From Filobasidium wieringae (taxonomy: Eukaryota > Basidiomycota > Tremellomycetes > Filobasidiales > Filobasidiaceae): DNA of 64,000 bases. The DNA is taken from the NCBI GenBank assembly GCA_001600055.1, contig BCIV01000001.1, forward strand, positions 861,774-925,773, in the 5' to 3' direction. The notes beneath the pieces were generated by a model. That model worked only from the letters and a program-made list of their open reading frames with translations. It ran no database searches and had not been told where the DNA came from. The stretch's first letter is position 1, and every line of letters starts with the position of its first letter. Of this stretch, positions 9,166-20,214 are shown piece after piece. Made by a program: the position numbers and the translations under genes.

Positions 9166-12100
9166 TTACGATCCTAGCTGTGCCCTAGTCAATCGGCGTG
9201 CTGCCACGGCGGATACCGCACTAGCGCTGGACGATTTTCGCCGTTTGGCAGGCGGGCCTTCATTCTTGTTCATACTGGGTGTAATGGCACGCTTCCCGGC
9301 GACCATATCGAGCGTGGGCGGTTTGGGTTTGCTCGACGGCACGTTGGCAGGAGTCGATTCCTTCTGAGTATCCTCCATGCAACCGAACTAAACACGGAGC
9401 AATCAGTGAAGATATTCTGGCTGACACGTTATAATGCGACTTACTGGTATACCGAACAGTCGTCCAGAAACCATCGTCAGACGACTTGCCATGGCTCGGC
9501 CCTGCTTCTGCAACACGGCCTTGAGATGAGGAAGGGGGGTAGGAAACTAAGACAGGCGAGACGTTTAGCGATTGTTTAGAAACATAATATATTGCTGCTT
9601 ACTAGAGAAGCCAGGTCTCCGTTGAACAGAACAACCTTGAGGTCTTTCGGGATATCGAGTTTATCCGCTTCTGCTTCAGCTATTTCCAGCGGAAGCCAGA
9701 CTCCGTTGATCCCAGGGAAATCGGTACCCCGTAGGATCACACTATAAATCGTTCCGCTTAGCCGCGTTTCAGTCTCTTTCATATCCGGAGCTTCGAGAGC
9801 GTGCAGGATAGCGGAAAAGTTGACTGTAAGTTTGAGAGTATTGGTCAATTGAGTAGCAGATAGTTTAACAGTCAGACAACGTACCATAATCACTATCGAT
9901 CCTACGGTATATCGGTTTTCCACGCCACAGGACGGAAAACAGTGAGATCCGATCAATCACTATGGCGTGCACTGGCGGCCAAATAGGCTGAGTGGTAGCG
10001 ACGTATATTTTGCCGTGGCTTGTCACGGAAGCGGGGCTGGCAGCCGCATGAGCTGCAGGACGGGGGGGAGCGGGAAGTTTGGTTGGAAACTTGGCGGGTA
10101 AAGAGGTTTCTATAGACGGACTGGACAGAGTTTTATTCGTTTTGGCCGAAGTAACGGGCTCTTCCTGTCTGATAGAGCCTGAACGACTGTCCTGAGCGGG
10201 ATTCTTATCTTTGCCCTTGTCTTTGTCCTCCTCGACTATCTCTGTTGTGTCTGAAGATGCTGGAACCGAAAGTGTGGTAGATACTTGATGATCTACCTGG
10301 TTGACCGGCCTCTTAGTCAATTCAGATGGACTGATCCCCATAGGCATATCATTTTGCAGAGAGAAGCGACTCTGAAGGCCAGCTGTAAAGATGGCTTGAT
10401 TCGATTCGTGAGTCTCTGAGTCTAAGTCACCATCGTCGCACTCTTCTTCGAGTATGGTGTCGCCGTCAGCCCATGCTGACAAAACCGCGTCGGCCACGTC
10501 TTCCATGCCAATGGCTTCATCGTCATCGAAAGTTGGAGCATCGTTCTGCAACGTCTTTCTAGGTGAAAGCTGGGTGCGACGAGGTGATGGAAGGTTGAGC
10601 GCCTTGGCTCTAGTCATGAGAGCACGTGCAAACCGGGCCTTTTCCATCTTGCGAGTTCTATCAGTACCATTTGCGCTTGATCCGACTCCGATGGTACCCC
10701 AAGAATCTTGTGGATGCCGACAGCTGCGTTCGGAACCGCGGCTTGCGGTAGAGGCGACACTGTGACCATCTGCATCTCGCCTGTGACGTTTACTTTTAGT
10801 CCTGGCGGCAACCACCACAGCTGCGTTCACGAATCCCCAGACGTTATCCAGTTCATCAACTCCGACACTTTCGGGGCCCAGTAATTCGGCCCAAACCGCA
10901 TCCGCTTCTTTTTCCGTCACCGGTTGGAATTCATTTTGCAAGTGAGCTAGTTGATCGGATTGACATGCAGATGTGTCATGCCCAAGTATCATAACGTGAT
11001 CATCGTGGAGGTCCGGGTTGCATATGCAAGCGGATTCTCCATCATTGATCGCTGGCTGCCTGCCAAGACCAGGGAGAAGTTCGAGATCGGTAGGATCTCT
11101 CTGATCTCCGCTTGTGGTGGATGATGAAGAAGGCTCGTCAAGTAGCTGCTCCATGGCGTCTACGACAGGTCCAGGCTGGTTGGGTAGAAAAGGTGAGTTT
11201 AAGGGGCTGGGAGCCGGACACACAGGAATCGGTAAAGACAAGCGCAGAAAATCTCTGGCTCCTACTGAACTTTTCCTCCGGGATCTGACCGGAACTTCCA
11301 ATACGGGCGATGTGAGATCTTCCGTTTCAAGGCTGTCGGCGTTACCAAAGCTTTCCTGTACCACATCAATCGCAATGCTGGCTATAGGCTGGTCTCGATC
11401 TACCGATTGAATTTCGTCAGGTCTATCGGATAGGTCCGGAAGGAGTCTTCCCAAAACCTGTACGGCGTTCTGAAGGTCGAGATGCAAGGTAGCATCTTTA
11501 TCGGCTTCCTGAGCATCTTCGTCTTTGCGATCTTCCATATCTTGATCGTCGCAAAACGTCCGCGGGGTTGTGGCTGGAGTATCCACCTCACTATATTCTT
11601 GATCTGCCTCCCTCTCCTCGGGGCTTCCTGGCTCTCGGTAACTCAGCAAATCAAATCCGACGTGTCTCCTTGTTTTAGTGTATGCTTCAGGAGCTTCGTA
11701 ATCCATTAATTCCGTGACAAGGTCGTCATCGTCTTCGGATGAGTGATCGGGATCGGCCGGAGATAAAGCCGGAAGATATTCGGGTTCGTCGAAACTATCA
11801 TCGAGCGCATTGGAAGGAAACAGGCCTCCCTGTTCAAGGAGCATCCTAGACTCTGAAGGTGCTTCGCTAGCAATCCTACTGACTGGCGGGCTGTCCATGA
11901 AGAAGGAGCGAGCGAAATCCCTAATGCTGTTGCTTTGGGGAAGCACTTGTTCATCATCGTCATCCGACTCTGAATCAGAGTTCTGTAAGATCGGTATCCC
12001 TGCTCCGCCATATTGCTGAGCTTCGGATTCGCCTGTAGATTCTCCCGCGTCGTCCTCTGTTTCGACGTCAGATTCAACCCTCGAATAGGTGTTCTTTCGT

Positions 12101-13760
12101 TTGCGCAGGTCAAGCTCCTCCTCGGTTTGGTCTGCTTCTTCTGGCATCATATTGTTCGATGTTTGGATCGAGGTGTTTACCACGCCTCCTAACTTGATCT
12201 TGATCTTCAGACCTTTGGGTTTGTCCTCGTCATCGTCCATGTCCATGTCTTCCTGCACGGGTGGATTGACAGTCTTTGGACGCCTACCCCTCTTGTTCGG
12301 AGGGTTCTTCTTGGCGTGGGAGTCTTGGCCTTGTTTTGACCCAGCTGAGATATCCTGCTCAGCATCGTCGTCCTCCAATCGGTCAAACGGATTGGTCCAA
12401 GAACTCGAGCCGTACTGTCCTTCGAGATAATAAACCATTCCCTTGCGACGAAACCCGTCATGGGCAGCTGAGGGGTGGAGAGCAGGTATCAAACGGGCCT
12501 CCATGGCATAACCAGCCAAGATGTGCTTGCGAACTAGACAGTTGCGTTCGGGTGTATGTGAAGCGCATCTTCGATGGTATGCTCGAATAGCGCTCTGGAC
12601 AAGATTAGCAGGAGGAAGAGCGGGACTACAATAGCACATGAGATCAGATCTTTGTTACCAAATACTCATCTTAAGCTAAAGGCTTACCTGGGACGTATCC
12701 ATCCATGCTGAACACAGGCCTCTCCAATTTCGGCCGCTGTCAGCGCCTTATTCCCGTAAGCCTCCAGCGCTGCACAAACAGCCATTAACTTTTCGTCCCT
12801 CAAGTCAGCTTCCACTAGTGCTCCATTCTCTCTCTCCTCGTCATCCAGTTCAAGTCCTGTCGGACTCAATGATGGGAACGGGATGGTCGATGCTTTTCTC
12901 GCAGCTGCTTTAGAACTACGCAAGCCATGAATGACAGGTTGTTCCGAGGCAGACGTCATAGGTGCGGGAGATTGTAGACGTCTTGAAGTTCTCATACTAC
13001 TTCTCTCCGGAATATTGACGGGAGCTTTTGATTGATCCGAGTGATTCATGGAAGCAGCGGCGTTTCGTTGAAAGGGACTCTCATTCGCCGCGTGTCGAGT
13101 AGACGCCGAGTCCTTTAAGGGCTTTTCGTCTACGAGCATCTCTGATACCATCTCCTTTGCTTCCTGTTCGGCAATCAAAGGAATTTCCTCGTATTCACAG
13201 GACCTCAGAGGGCTAGAAGGTACCGCTACTGATGTCGAGGCAGAAGGGGAAAGTGCGGGCGTAGATATACCTGATAACGGGGAAAGTTCCTTGTTGATCT
13301 CTTGCCGAGATTCCTCTCCCCCAGACATCGTCACGTCCTCTAGAACCCTTTGTTCCCTCTTCGCCCTCATCCTCGCAGAAACCCTGACAGTCGGCTGCTC
13401 GTGCTTGTTCCTTCTGGTTGCGATACTAGCCATGGAATCTCCAGAACCTGAGTTTGTTCGTTGTCGAGTATTCAGGCTTCTGGCAATCGTTGGCACGATA
13501 ACTTCCACGACCTGTCTCTGCTGGGTCTTGTCCACCTGTGATTCCGTTCCATTTCTCTCCGTCTTTACATCCGTCACGGTACTCCTTCTCCTCGCTCTCA
13601 ACCCCACTCTCCCTTGCTGTTTCACATTATCCGAATCTTTCTTGCCACTTTCTTCTTTGACATCGTCACTACGCTCCTTCGTCTTGATGGTACGATCAAT
13701 GTTCGTGACATCCTCAACGACCCTTTGATGACTCGCTCGAGTGATTCGTCCAGGTGGCAT
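9166..13760 (-). CDS. Large nuclear protein with Gds1-type winged helix and APSES-like domain
   Basis: Probable DNA- or chromatin-binding regulator. The start at 13758-13760 (MPPGRITRASHQ) has A at -3; the longer open frame upstream has no ATG. Residues 1-300 are charged and disordered. A winged-helix block follows across the intron near 12640-12687 (LMAVCAALEAYGNKALTAAE, CVQHGWIRPSPALPPANLV, MVYYLEG), similar to Gds1-family domains. A roughly 700-residue acidic, serine-rich region comes next. Near the C-terminus lies an APSES/KilA-N-like block: VLWRGKPIYRRIDSDYVNF joined across an intron (about 9812-9886), then GVWLPLEIAEAEADKL. The last exons carry a basic stretch (PPAKRRKSS) and stop at 9166-9168. 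The length is about 1,450 residues. The two domain calls are by resemblance only; a function beyond nuclear regulator is not claimed. Confidence 0.7.
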
Positions 13761-14993
13761 TGTCTCTCTGATGAGAGGTTCGAGGTGGTGGAAGGGGATT
13801 AGGTTTGAATCATTCACTATCTCAAGGCCAGACTGCAGCACATGAAAACGTTCCTTGATCGTGCCGGGAGGTGGCTTCGAGGTGGCGAATCGAAGGGAAG
13901 GATCTGATCGAGGGTAGAAGTTGAATCGAGTGTATTGATTCCTTCAAAGGTACCTGTCTCGGACTGATCGATGACGAACAAAACAATGAACAAATTGATC
14001 GCATCAGTCAGTCAACAAAATCGATCACAGCAGGCATAGATGGCTCAACTTACCTAAACGCGTGTTTCAGCAGCAGTGATCAAGCAGAGCAAGAACTTGC
14101 ACGTCGAATCGAGTCAAGAAAGCGTTTTATCTAATCACAGCGTGATTGCTAAGCCAGAGAAAGCGGTGTTCGTGGCGATGATTGGATCAACACGTAACAC
14201 AAGTCAGGTGACCGTTTTTGGTAATTCCTTTGATTTGAAGCTGAACTTTGTGCGTTTCTTTCTAATCCGGTCTATAATTCCAGGGACTTTCGTCTGATCA
14301 ATTGAGGAAGCTCGTAAAGGTATAGGTCCAGCCCAGAAGAAGAGTCGTGATTTCGTTTGTTACTGTCTTGTGGTTTTATGAAGAGGTGGTTGAGAGCTAT
14401 ATAGAAAGGGGGAAAGGACTGCGGGAACGTGAAAAGTAGTTGCGAGCTAGATCAAATTGCGATCTAGGTGTCGCAGTGAACCACCTCTCGGACGATTTGC
14501 TAAATGTCCTCTTCCTTGCTCCAGATGAACCTCCCTCTTACTTCCTACACTGATTGATTTATCCCTTGATCGCTTGCTTGCCCTGTTATTGCTTGTGAGG
14601 AAACGAGAGCGTGTCCGTGCTAAAGAATGAGATGACGCGATTCGCTCTATGTTTATCGTCCGCTCCGATGCGTGGATCACGAACGCACACTACGGTGAGA
14701 GGGATCGCAGGAGCGGCGCAGGGGATGATGCGTGAAAGGGAAAGTAGCAGGTAGTTGAATGCACAGGACTGGCTGTAGTAGTTCCAATGGTCGTATGATA
14801 TAGTCAGGGGAATAAATGGCGATAACGATCAGAGTGGAGTCATGTCAGAAATTGACATGACACCTTCAAATGTTGACGGATCTGTCCTCGACGTCCCGCG
14901 TGCGCGAGGCAAAATGAGGGACGCACCCTTCTCGGCCAAAAGCGCGCGCTAAATGACGCGCCCAAAAAAAGGCATTCTCACGAGGCAAAAACT
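13761..14993. other. Long 5' region of the winged-helix gene
   Basis: No coding gene is supported. On the minus strand a perfect donor (AG|GTAAGT, near 14053) and a cag acceptor (near 13954) could define a roughly 100-nt intron in the 5' UTR of the winged-helix gene. An ACGCGT box lies at 14058-14063. The rest, up to the tRNA at 14994, shows only short chance frames. Confidence 0.4.
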
Positions 14994-15095
14994 TGTCACG
15001 CCTGTGAATCGAACACAGATCGCCACGGAACGAAGTAGGAAGGATTATCTCCCATATTCCACAACGAGGCGTACTAACCATTATACTAGCATGAC
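14994..15095 (-). tRNA. tRNA-His (GTG) with a 30-nt intron
   Basis: On the minus strand the sequence folds as a tRNA: acceptor GTCATGC pairs with GCGTGAC over 7 bp (one G-U), D-arm GTATAATGGTTAGTAC, anticodon loop TTGTGG with anticodon GTG, T-arm CTGTG-TTCGATT-CACAG, and discriminator A. A roughly 30-nt intron follows the base after the anticodon, leaving a 72-nt mature tRNA. The 5' half closely matches fungal tRNA-His. The anticodon stem CCTCG/CGTGG has one T-T mismatch, which is unusual. A run of five T follows the 3' end (plus strand 14987-14991), a normal Pol III terminator. Confidence 0.8.
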
Positions 15096-15350
15096 TACCA
15101 TGAACGCCGGTGCTCACATAACAGATATAAAACATCATCCCGCATACCTGTCATGCAAACAAAGCTAACAGTCCCATTCTTGCAAATCGTTTGACATGTC
15201 GACATGACCGCTCGATAAGGAAAGGTCCTGCTGACGTTGATTCTCAGCTCTAGGCAACTAGGCACGTAATCGTGGTCGAAATTGCCCAAATCCCTCTTGA
15301 ATCTCCAGCCCAGAGCTTGTACAAGAACGTGATCATATGCATCGCTGTGA

Positions 15351-15775
15351 TTACATCTCTTCCCATCGGGTGAGGTCCATATCTTTAGCCAATAGAGGGA
15401 GGACGTAAGGATCGAAAGTCTTCCAGTAGGGGTTGTTGAGATGGTATTGCTGAGAGCTCTCTTGCTCGTACCTCTCCACAATGCAGAACTTGGTCTCATC
15501 CTACATACAGGTTGATCGCGAATGAGTTCGGCAGGAAAGGCGAAGGGATGTTGCAGAACTTACCTTGGGATCTTGCATGACGTACCAGTCCAAGGTCTCC
15601 TTATCCTTCTTGTAGACGGCGGAAGCCTCAATCAACTTGGCCCTCAACTTCTCGATACATTCCTTCTCCTGCGAGACAATCAATCGAAAGATCAGGTCCT
15701 GCGATTGTGTTACAAGGGCTTCTCGCAACTACTTACGGGCTTGGCTTGCAGGTGGACGACGATAGTGTATACCAT
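15351..15775 (-). CDS. Small ABM-fold (antibiotic biosynthesis monooxygenase-like) protein
   Basis: Three exons join to a roughly 98-residue protein: MVYTIVVHLQAKP, then EKECIEKLRAKLIEASAVYK and DKETLDWYVMQDPKDETKFC, then IVERYEQESSQQYHLNNPYW and a C-terminal helix ending DLTRWEEM. The layout (strand, long helix, LDWYVMQDP strand, FCIVERY strand, then a helix with a conserved His and the NPYWKTF block) is that of dimeric alpha-beta-barrel ABM/YgiN proteins. Some of these are quinone monooxygenases, others have no known reaction. Start 15773-15775; stop 15351-15353. The fold is well supported; the substrate is unknown. Confidence 0.8.
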
Positions 15776-16116
15776 TTTGAGGAGTCAGCTTCGGTGTGTT
15801 TGTCTGGTAGACCTTGCCAATTCTAGGTCGAAGCTGACTTGCTGACTTCGAAAAATCGACTTTTGAGTAACGCCTGTCACTCAACTGACAATAATTCGCT
15901 TCCGGGACGATATAAGCGAGCTGATGCGGATCCAAGCCGGCGGCAAGTACTGAGCAACCGGAATGCATATTCGTTTCTGTCTGAACCGCTCAACTCATCA
16001 CCGAGCGAGCGTTCATTTTGATGATTCACATTCAGGCATCCAGTAGGGCCTGTAGCCTGTAGCTTCAGTAGCGGTACAGATCTCGGATAACCAGGCAGTA
16101 TCGCACCAGCTGTAGA
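15776..16116. promoter_or_regulatory. Shared head-to-head promoter (ABM protein / PBN1)
   Basis: This 341-bp space separates two divergent start codons, so it must hold both promoters. No specific site was recognised. Confidence 0.5.
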
Positions 16117-16971
16117 ATGATGTCTGCACTAAGAGCAGGGTTCAAGGTACCTCACTCAATCCATCCTCAGATACAGCTCGAAATCAGCACAAACGAAACA
16201 TCAAACGGATCTTGTGATCTACACGCTTTGATCCGAACGAATGACAAGATTTTCTTCGATCCTTATGAACTGGAAGCTCTATGGTCTCCAAATCAGAATA
16301 TGGCCACCATGAAATTTCTCCCAACAGGATGGAAACTTGATCCGCCTGTTCCGGACTTGGAACGTCCCGTGAAATATGGCTTCGGATCGCACAAGGACAC
16401 AGACGAAGATTTAGACGAAAGGCTTGTGGAGAACACTCTTTCTATTGCACTTCATCGTCCGATATTCGACAAGGGAAATCTCCTGGATCTGGTTGTACCT
16501 GCACATGCACGGTATCAACGACCGAACGAAACAGGTTACAAGGAGATCAGGTTGGATGCCGCTTTGGTATCGAAGAATACCAGTTCGAACATCGTTGATG
16601 ATGTAGATGTATACGCATGGTGGGCTTGTGCATTGCAGAGTATGAACGGTAAGCCAGTAAACCCTGATAAGTTCCTATATATATACTGAGGTCCTCTCAT
16701 TACAGATAACGAGATACGGCATGACAGCTTACCCATTGCGATCTCCTCACATATGTCGCCAACCTCACACATCTACCGGCTTTCCACATCAACCGAATCC
16801 TTAGATCACAGCTTGACCAAAACCATCCTCTTGCCTGCAGCAAACCCATCTCACAGATCTTACGTGTCCATCATCACCCTCGCAGTCGTTCTGGGATGTT
16901 TCGCTTGGATTATGCATACCCTTCTTGAGGTGTTCCGAAGACCAGAGACCGGTAGAATCAAAGCGGATTAA
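16117..16971 (+). CDS. PBN1: GPI-mannosyltransferase I stabilising subunit (PIG-X/Pbn1)
   Basis: PIG-X/Pbn1 is an ER membrane glycoprotein that supports PIG-M (Gpi14), which adds the first mannose to the GPI anchor precursor. Two exons join across a roughly 57-nt intron starting near 16650 (donor gtaagc, acceptor ttacag). The family block reads LLDLVVPAHARYQRP followed by GYKEIRLDAALV and a WWAC motif, as in the PIG-X domain. Near the C-terminus a single membrane span (YVSIITLAVVLGCFAWIMH) ends in a short basic cytosolic tail (RRPETGRIKAD), as expected for a type I membrane protein. An N-terminal signal peptide is not obvious, as in yeast Pbn1. Start MMSALRAGF at 16117; stop at 16969-16971. 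Confidence 0.85.
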
Positions 16972-17158
16972 TTCGTAGATGTACAAGAGGAGCGGGTATC
17001 GTCTATACATTGATCACGTCGGCCGAAGCATCTATCTCTCCGTCTCCTTTACCAGCATGGGAAATGACATAGCTCAGGGCGTAATTGTTGTCATTGCAGC
17101 TGAATCGGGATGCGTGACGGATCAGAGTCATGTCCGTTATGGAAACACGCAGGCTGAC

Positions 17159-20016
17159 TCACAGTTTAGCGATGTTCTGTTCGAACTCAGAAACACTCCT
17201 CTGTAACGATCTAAACACGCTGGCAAATTCGCTCGACCTAGATCCTAGATATCTTCCATGCGCCGTCATCAGAGCCTGACTCCACAGGAGATCGAACTCG
17301 ACATGAGGCGAGTTCTCCATGTGAGACGCGATGAACCGCAACAACGTCAATAGATAGACCTCTGGTACTTGTCGAGCGATAAGTTTGATATCTGTTGGTG
17401 GTACCGATTCGTATGCACGCAGGATGAGAGGTTGCTCGTTCAGTCTGAAGGCCATGATGAGTGCTAGAAGATGGTCGCCATCTTCGATTGTTTCCAGCAG
17501 CGATTCAGGGGTGATGTCGATATCAAGATCGAAGGGGTCAAAAGTAGTGGTGTCATCAAGACCGTAAAGCAAGAGACCTTCGGTGGATGCGGCTGCCCAT
17601 GCCCTCCCAGTTGGCGAGAATCTGACACACATCGTTCGGGCCGCACGTCGGTATTTTCGCTTGGACAAATCCCCTCGTTGGGCTCCAGGCAACGTGATAT
17701 CCACTCGATCGTTCAAGTCTTCCTCGTCTCCCCGCAGATCCAGAGTATCTTCGGGTCCTGCCTCGGTCATCTTTCGGCTGTCCAAGAACTCCTGAGTTCC
17801 ATCTAGCGAGAGATTTTCCGATATCTGGAACTTCTTCACCATCACTCCGTCCCGTACGTCGTATATCAAGACGTACTTGCTGCTCCCTCCGGCAATAATG
17901 CACGATCCATCGGCTGTATATGCCAGACTATTAAAGTATTTGCTTGACGCATTATTTGCGGCAGTCATCCGGTCGTCTTGCAATCGTCCTCCAGAAACAT
18001 CTTTTCTTCCCTCAATAACACCTGTTTGCCTACTCTCCGCTACATCGAAGAAAGTGATCTGCCCATCCAAGGTCGAGCAAGCGATCTCCTTCCCATCGGG
18101 TCTGTAGGCTACTGCCAACACCTCTGCACTGAGCTGGAAAGGCTCAGTAGCGCGAGATCTACCAAAGACACTCCAGGTCCTGACAGTACCGTCCCAGGAA
18201 GCAGATGCTAACTGATCTCCGGAAGCCGAGAACGCGAGCGATCCAATGGGAGCGGTATGACCGGTCAGGACGTCCAAAAGCTTTCCGGTTTGCACAGACC
18301 ACATGAAGATCTCGAAGCTATCTTGAGATCCTGCACAAACGACTTCACCGCTTGGATCTACCGCTAAACTTGAGAATTGCACTGGGGTAGGCGACGTGAA
18401 CGTCCTGAAGTTTCTGTATCGAACCAAATCGAACGCTCGTACTGTTCCATCCAAAGATGCAGTGAATAAAACTTGGCCTTGCTTAGCAAACTCGACTCCT
18501 GAGACGCTCGCAGAGTGCTCTCCAAACGTTACGAAGCAGAAACCGCTTCGAGCATTCCACACCTTGACCTTTCCGTCTTCTCCACCGGTAGCCACGTTCT
18601 GGCCGTCTTGGCTGAACGATAGCGTGTTCATATCAAAGTAATGTCCTTGCTGCTTAAGCACGTAACTCTCCGATTGCCATTCCCATACCAATAGCTGTCC
18701 TAGCAATTGTGCTCCGAAAGCTAACCACTCTCCACTTGGGTTGATCGCTACTGCTGCGATCTTTTCTTGCGATATCGAAAGGGTATGGATGTTGGTGAAA
18801 TTTGGCATCTCCCAAAGTCCAAATACACCGCTGGAGAAACCGATAATGAGGAGTCCTGCCTTGCCGTGGAAGGTACTGCAGACGACTTGAGTGCCTGACT
18901 GGTTGAAGTAATCTCGTTTCGCAATTCCCCATCGAGTATAAGCGACGATAGCATCAGCTGCAGCTGCTGAAGTAGACGCGATTCCGTTTGGTGCGTCGAT
19001 GATGTCCACCTCCATCTCGTCTTCATCTTCGTCCTCTTCCGTTGCCTTCTTGGCTTGCCAGGTGAAAACAGATCCGTCTCGAGATACTGTGAAGATACTC
19101 TTCTCATCCTCGCTGAAGTAAGCTCCGACTAGAACGTCCCGGTGACCAGTCAGTGTTTTGGGTCTATAACCTTCAAGAGGGTGTAGTGTGTATAGACGAG
19201 CAGTCATATCTCGCGAAGCAGTAATGAAGTATCTGCCACAGGTACGGTCAGACCTTCTCGCTACCTCTCTCAATCGGGAGGGAAGTAGCTTACCGAGAGC
19301 TCTTCGACCAAGTTATACTAACGACGTCATCTGAATGACCAGTATATTTCCTGTGCAATACGAATGGTGCGAATTCTCGGACTAAATGCGAAGGAGTCAA
19401 CCAGACGTGGATCTGATTACCGTGCGTGATTGCGATATATCTGAAGATTAAGAGAGGTTATGAGCGGTGAATTATCTGTCAAGATTTGAGTTCACTCACT
19501 TGCCGTCAGGACTGAACTTGGCATCGAGAACAGGAGCCTTGAAGTTGATTCGGTGCAATACGGTTCCTTTTCTGAAATGCACGAGAAGAGCTTGTCCATC
19601 TGCACAAAGTCGTCCCGAAATTAGGATGATCGTCATCAATCAGATCGCTTCGTTTACTCACCTTCATCTATCGACATCAAGACATTGCCATCTGGAGATA
19701 AAGCGATCGACAAGATATTCTTTCGGTTTTCGAATGGCAGAGTGCGTGATTTATTGCTATAACGTTTGTTTTATCGACTTGTTAGATCGATGTGATAAAG
19801 GCGGAGGTTTCAGGACGAACTCACCCGACCAGATCAAAAACCGAAACTCTGTTCCCAACGGGGGACAGCACCTGATTGCCATCCGGAGTGAAGACGACAT
19901 TCCCTTGTCGATAAACGGTACCACAGAGGTTCTAAAACCAGCGTTTGTTGCGCATCAGCTCAGCAGCGCTTACGTTAACCTTCCTGACCCACCTGAAACC
20001 GGAAATTTGCCTTCAT
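17159..20016 (-). CDS. PWP2: PWP2, U3 snoRNP / small-subunit processome WD40 protein
   Basis: PWP2 (UtpB complex) is needed for 18S rRNA processing in the nucleolus. Exons run from MKANFRFQ (start 20014-20016) through five or six small N-terminal exons to one long exon (19273-17159). WD40 blades are plain: SDDVVSITWS, DMTARLYTLHPLEGYRPKT, LSFSQDGQNVATGGEDGKV, VEFAKQGQVLFTASLDGTV, LAFSASGDQLASASWDGTV, and VAYRPDGKEIACSTLDGQI. The C-terminal alpha-helical Utp12 domain is also present (NEQPLILRAYESVPPTDI, VYLLTLLRFIASHMENSPH). An acidic insert (EEDEDEDEMEVDI) sits between two blades, as in other PWP2 proteins. Stop 17159-17161. It begins about 200 bp from the PSD stop, on the same strand. Confidence 0.95.
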
Positions 20017-20214
20017 CCTGTTGATCTAGCTGGTTTACGACTCCCTACGAAATCTAGGAGAAGATATTCATTGAGTCGAACATCTCCAAGAAATCGGTTT
20101 CCAGGCACCGCGAGATCTAAAACAGGTCACGTGATCACATGACAAATGCATGATTGCCCTTCGTTTGGGACTAGATTTACAACTATTTCCTGGATCCCTA
20201 CCATTCGCTACTCG

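Noticed and set aside
10454..12590. Several Ser-rich plus-strand frames of 60-113 codons
   Set aside because: They are antisense shadows of the Asp/Glu-rich codons of the minus-strand winged-helix gene.
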